Shown one piece after another: positions 8,372 to 8,987 of a stretch of DNA of 8,987 nucleotides. Position 1 is the stretch's first letter. Every line of letters begins with the position of its first letter. Made by a program: the position numbers and the translations under genes. Under the pieces are notes generated by a model. That model was not told the origin of the DNA. It worked only from the letters and a program-made list of their open reading frames with translations, and made no database searches. The stretch covers positions 1-8,987 of the forward strand of contig JAUWDC010000022.1 of the NCBI GenBank assembly GCA_030608985.1, written 5' to 3'. The DNA is from Desulfobia sp. (GTDB lineage Bacteria; Desulfobacterota; Desulfobulbia; Desulfobulbales; SURF-16).

Positions 8372-8389
8372 AATTATCAATTATCAATT
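8372..8389. repeat. Inverted partner of the heptamer array (AATT plus ATCAATT x2)
   Basis: These 18 bases are the exact reverse complement of 18 bases of the array at 8274-8305. Because that array has four copies, pairing is possible in three registers (8274-8291, 8281-8298, 8288-8305). The copy begins 5 bases after the rpoB stop codon. An AT-rich degenerate stretch of similar flavour lies beside it at about 8357-8371. Confidence 0.85.
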
Positions 8390-8394
8390 TAATA

Positions 8395-8987
8395 TTATTG
8401 GTCCAACATCTCCAGATCAAGACACAGTCCCTGGAGCTCCTTGATCAAGACATGAAAAGATTCAGGTAGCCCTGCAGTGAGGAAGTTATTTCCCTTGACT
8501 ATCTTCTCATACATTTTAGTTCTTCCACTGACGTCATCTGATTTAACAGTAAGAAACTCCTGAAGCGTATAAGCGGCACCGTATGCCTCCATGGCCCAGA
8601 CCTCCATCTCTCCAAGTCGCTGGCCGCCAAACTGAGCTTTACCACCCAATGGCTGCTGGGTAACCAGAGAATAAGGGCCTGTAGAGCGGGCATGAATCTT
8701 ATCATCAACCAGATGATGAAGTTTCATAATATACATGGAACCCACCGTGACGGGGTTTTCAAATTGTTCTCCACTCAAACCATCGTAGAGTGTGCTCTGC
8801 CCGGTCTCTTCACAGCCGGCCTCAACCAGAAGATTTCGTATTTCTGCTTCATGGGCCCCATCAAATACAGGGGTAGCCATATGGATACCGACATCCATAT
8901 TTCTGGCCATCTTCAGAATTTCATCATCAGCCAGTCCTTCTGTCAGCTTTTTATATTCCTCTTTAGAATATATTTTCTTCAGTTTTT
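8395..8987 (-). CDS. rpoB: DNA-directed RNA polymerase beta subunit, C-terminal part (cut by window edge)
   Basis: Beta pairs with beta-prime to form the RNA polymerase active-site cleft. Only the last 196 residues are present; the gene continues past the right edge, and reading upstream of the internal Met codon at 8910 stays open ([15 protein letters not shown] and so on), so that Met is not the start. The fragment shows the family C-terminal blocks [76 protein letters not shown] and [18 protein letters not shown], then a short tail ending in MLDQ and TAA. This region forms the C-terminal clamp and switch area that contacts beta-prime. The rifampicin-binding region lies outside the window. 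The gene is directly upstream of rpoC and almost certainly in the same operon. Confidence 0.97.
   Translation of the reverse strand, partial: KLKKIYSKEEYKKLTEGLADDEILKMARNMDVGIHMATPVFDGAHEAEIRNLLVEAGCEETGQSTLYDGLSGEQFENPVTVGSMYIMKLHHLVDDKIHARSTGPYSLVTQQPLGGKAQFGGQRLGEMEVWAMEAYGAAYTLQEFLTVKSDDVSGRTKMYEKIVKGNNFLTAGLPESFHVLIKELQGLCLDLEMLDQ

Noticed and set aside
8274..8389. Heptamer repeats as a CRISPR array or insertion sequence end
   Set aside because: The unit is only 7 bases with no unique spacers, and there is no transposase or target duplication; it is a simple tandem repeat with an inverted partner.

Overview
This window is a block of translation and transcription genes, all on the minus strand. 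In transcription order from high to low coordinates they are rpoB (C-terminal part only), rpoC, rpsL, rpsG, fusA and tuf (N-terminal part only). This is the classical rpoBC-str gene order. The gene order and protein types show a bacterium. The beta-prime subunit carries a proteobacterial-type insertion in its trigger loop, and EF-G and S7 look like those of Desulfobacterota (former Deltaproteobacteria, perhaps near Desulfobulbia). That placement is inference from remembered family features, not from a search.

Layout. Positions 8395-8987 hold the end of rpoB. Positions 8257-8394 are an AT-rich spacer with a heptanucleotide tandem repeat (AATTGAT x4 plus AATT) that faces an inverted copy of itself. 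Positions 4201-8256 hold a complete rpoC with a GTG start. Positions 3983-4200 are a spacer with two stem-loops and a probable promoter for rpsL. Positions 3611-3982 hold rpsL and 3102-3575 hold rpsG, separated by only 35 bases. Positions 2976-3101 are a spacer with a very good sigma70-type promoter (TTGACA, 17 bases, TATAGT) whose -10 box sits at the centre of a 28-bp near-palindrome. Positions 891-2975 hold fusA. Positions 733-890 are an AT-rich tuf leader with a long-range inverted repeat. Positions 1-732 hold the first 244 codons of tuf.

Function. RpoB and RpoC form the catalytic core of RNA polymerase. S12 and S7 are small-subunit ribosomal proteins at the decoding centre and 30S head. 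EF-G drives translocation and EF-Tu delivers aminoacyl-tRNA. The promoters suggest that rpsL-rpsG and fusA(-tuf) can each be transcribed separately from rpoBC, with read-through also possible because no convincing intrinsic terminator lies between the genes.

The genes are ordinary housekeeping genes and no new multi-gene system is visible. What merits a second look lies in the spacers: the palindrome over the fusA -10 box, the overlapping stem-loops there, and the heptamer repeat array between rpoB and rpoC. The reading frames seen on the plus strand are antisense shadows of these genes.
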